Shown in pieces: positions 63,028-64,000 of a stretch of 64,000 bases of DNA. The first letter of the stretch is position 1. Every line of letters begins with the position of its first letter. The position numbers were made by a program, and so were the translations under genes. The notes beneath the pieces were generated by a model. The model had not been told where the DNA came from, ran no database searches, and was given only the letters and a program-made list of their open reading frames with translations. The stretch comes from Hyphomonadaceae bacterium (GTDB lineage: Bacteria; Pseudomonadota; Alphaproteobacteria; Caulobacterales; Aquidulcibacteraceae): NCBI GenBank assembly GCA_016791425.1, contig JAEUMQ010000017.1, positions 62,001 through 126,000 of the forward strand, in the 5' to 3' direction.

Positions 63028-64000
63028 TCCGGCCCTGGGCGGTTGTCCTGGCGGGGCTCTGCGCGCATACGCCGGCCTTCGCCGAGAGCCTGTTCGACGG
63101 CGATCAGCTGCGCGGCTTTCTTGAATTGCGCGCGGTCGCGGCGGACGGCGAACGCTCTTGGATGCGGGACGGATTTGGCAAGACACGGTTCGGCGGCGGT
63201 GGTGAGGAAGTGGTCGGTGCCGGCCTGGCGACGGGCCTTCTCGTCTGGCGCCCCCACCTGAGCTGGAGTCTCGACGGTTACGTCTCGCTCCAGGCTGACA
63301 GCCAGGCCTTGCCCGCGCTCGATGCGGTCGAAGCGTATCTTTCCTATCGCGGTCCGCCCCGCGACGGTTGGCGATGGGGCGCGCGAGCCGGCGTCTTCTA
63401 CCCGCCCGTCTCCCTCGAGCATGGCGGCATAGGCTGGACGCCGACCGAAACGATCACGCCGTCGGCGATCAATTCCTGGATCGGCGAGGAGGTGAAGATC
63501 GGCGGCGTTGAAGTGACCGCGCGCCGCAGCTTCGCAGACCAGGAGGTGGAAGCGACAGGCGCCTTGTTTGGGTTCAACGACACCGCCGGCACGCTCATCG
63601 CCTTCCGCGGTTGGGCGCTGGGCGACGTGATGCCTGGCCTGCGCGGCAAAGCGGCCCTGCCGCCCACGGTCAGGCAATTCGACACCGAGCCCACGACCGA
63701 GCTCGACGGACGCATCGGCTATTTTGGGCGCTTGCTCTATCAGCCGATCGGCTCGCTGACGCTCGACATCTCCCACTACGACAACGCTGGCGATCGCATG
63801 AGCGACAAGCACGGACAGACGAATTGGGAGACGCGCTTCACCAATCTGAGCTTGCGGTTCACGCCCACGCCCGATGTCCGCATCCTGGCGCAGGCGATGA
63901 CCGGCCAGACGGTGTGGGGGAACTTGACGCCGCGGGGCTATTGGTCTGACGTCGATTTCTCTGCGGCCTACGCCTTGCTGGCGCGCGATTTCGGCGCCCA
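63024..64000 (+). CDS. Outer-membrane porin-like protein, 3' end outside window
   Basis: The ATG at 63024 overlaps the stop of the EAL gene. The visible 325 residues start with a signal peptide (residues 1-20, ending AFA) and continue with strands of alternating polarity rich in aromatic residues, such as LSWSLDGYVSLQAD and RGYWSDVDFSAAYALLA, typical of 14-18 strand outer-membrane barrels. It continues beyond the window. The tight overlap makes it part of the cupredoxin/EAL operon. Confidence 0.75.
   Translation, partial: MIRPWAVVLAGLCAHTPAFAESLFDGDQLRGFLELRAVAADGERSWMRDGFGKTRFGGGGEEVVGAGLATGLLVWRPHLSWSLDGYVSLQADSQALPALDAVEAYLSYRGPPRDGWRWGARAGVFYPPVSLEHGGIGWTPTETITPSAINSWIGEEVKIGGVEVTARRSFADQEVEATGALFGFNDTAGTLIAFRGWALGDVMPGLRGKAALPPTVRQFDTEPTTELDGRIGYFGRLLYQPIGSLTLDISHYDNAGDRMSDKHGQTNWETRFTNLSLRFTPTPDVRILAQAMTGQTVWGNLTPRGYWSDVDFSAAYALLARDFGA

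Noticed and set aside
1-64000. CRISPR arrays, tRNA and rRNA genes
   Set aside because: No spaced repeats of CRISPR type, no tRNA cloverleaf or CCA end, and no rRNA stretch was seen on either strand, within the limits of reading by eye.

Overview
The window is about 64 kb of high-GC bacterial chromosome with densely packed genes, many GTG starts, many overlapping start/stop codons and very high third-position GC, so most genes have long shadow reading frames on the opposite strand. The gene content (a very large NAD-glutamate dehydrogenase, a Usg family protein, a Caulobacter-type CC0125/CC1285 lipoprotein, a TAXI lipoprotein, an rsmB-rpe-heparinase-purH string) points to an alphaproteobacterium near Caulobacterales/Hyphomonadaceae. 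That placement is inference from families, not from a marker gene. No rRNA, tRNA or CRISPR array was seen.

Layout. 1-4.3 kb: a GFA family protein (cut by the window edge), a CoA-ester lyase, pyridoxal kinase, a DUF559 nuclease-like gene bracketed by inverted palindromic repeats, and a DUF885 peptidase-like protein. 4.4-13.3 kb: succinate dehydrogenase sdhC-sdhD-sdhA, then an interruption (M48 peptidase, dienoyl-CoA reductase-like SDR, two small membrane proteins, creD) before sdhB. 13.3-28.2 kb: membrane, EF-hand, dehalogenase-like, acyltransferase, CDGC-thioredoxin-like, zapE, aldo/keto reductase, O-methyltransferase, M49-like lipoprotein, CadC-like regulator, HerA-like ATPase and polysaccharide deacetylase genes. 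28.3-33.8 kb: NAD-glutamate dehydrogenase and a small membrane gene. 33.8-42.4 kb: esterase, lipoprotein and the purH/heparinase/rpe/rsmB string, with a SIR2-like gene lodged between rsmB and htpX. 42.8-46.8 kb: kup with two following membrane genes, and a decayed ParE-type toxin with an intact antitoxin. 46.8-55.5 kb: MpaB-like protein, argG, DUF29, an outer-membrane barrel, DUF418, hemolysin III, an MHS-type transporter, usg and a lipoprotein. 55.5-64 kb: TraB/GumN lipoprotein, a TIR-like/AMIN/amidase fusion, an orphan TAXI lipoprotein, relic DNA, and a cupredoxin-like / GGDEF-EAL / outer-membrane-protein operon that runs off the end.

The observations most worth following are: (1) the amidase at 56622-58325, which appears to place a TIR-like domain in the cytoplasm and an AMIN plus amidase_3 domain in the periplasm; (2) the overlapping cupredoxin-like, c-di-GMP and porin-like genes at 60060-64000; (3) the SIR2-like gene between htpX and rsmB; (4) the palindromic repeat family that flanks the DUF559 gene in inverted orientation and also occurs in frame inside rsmB.
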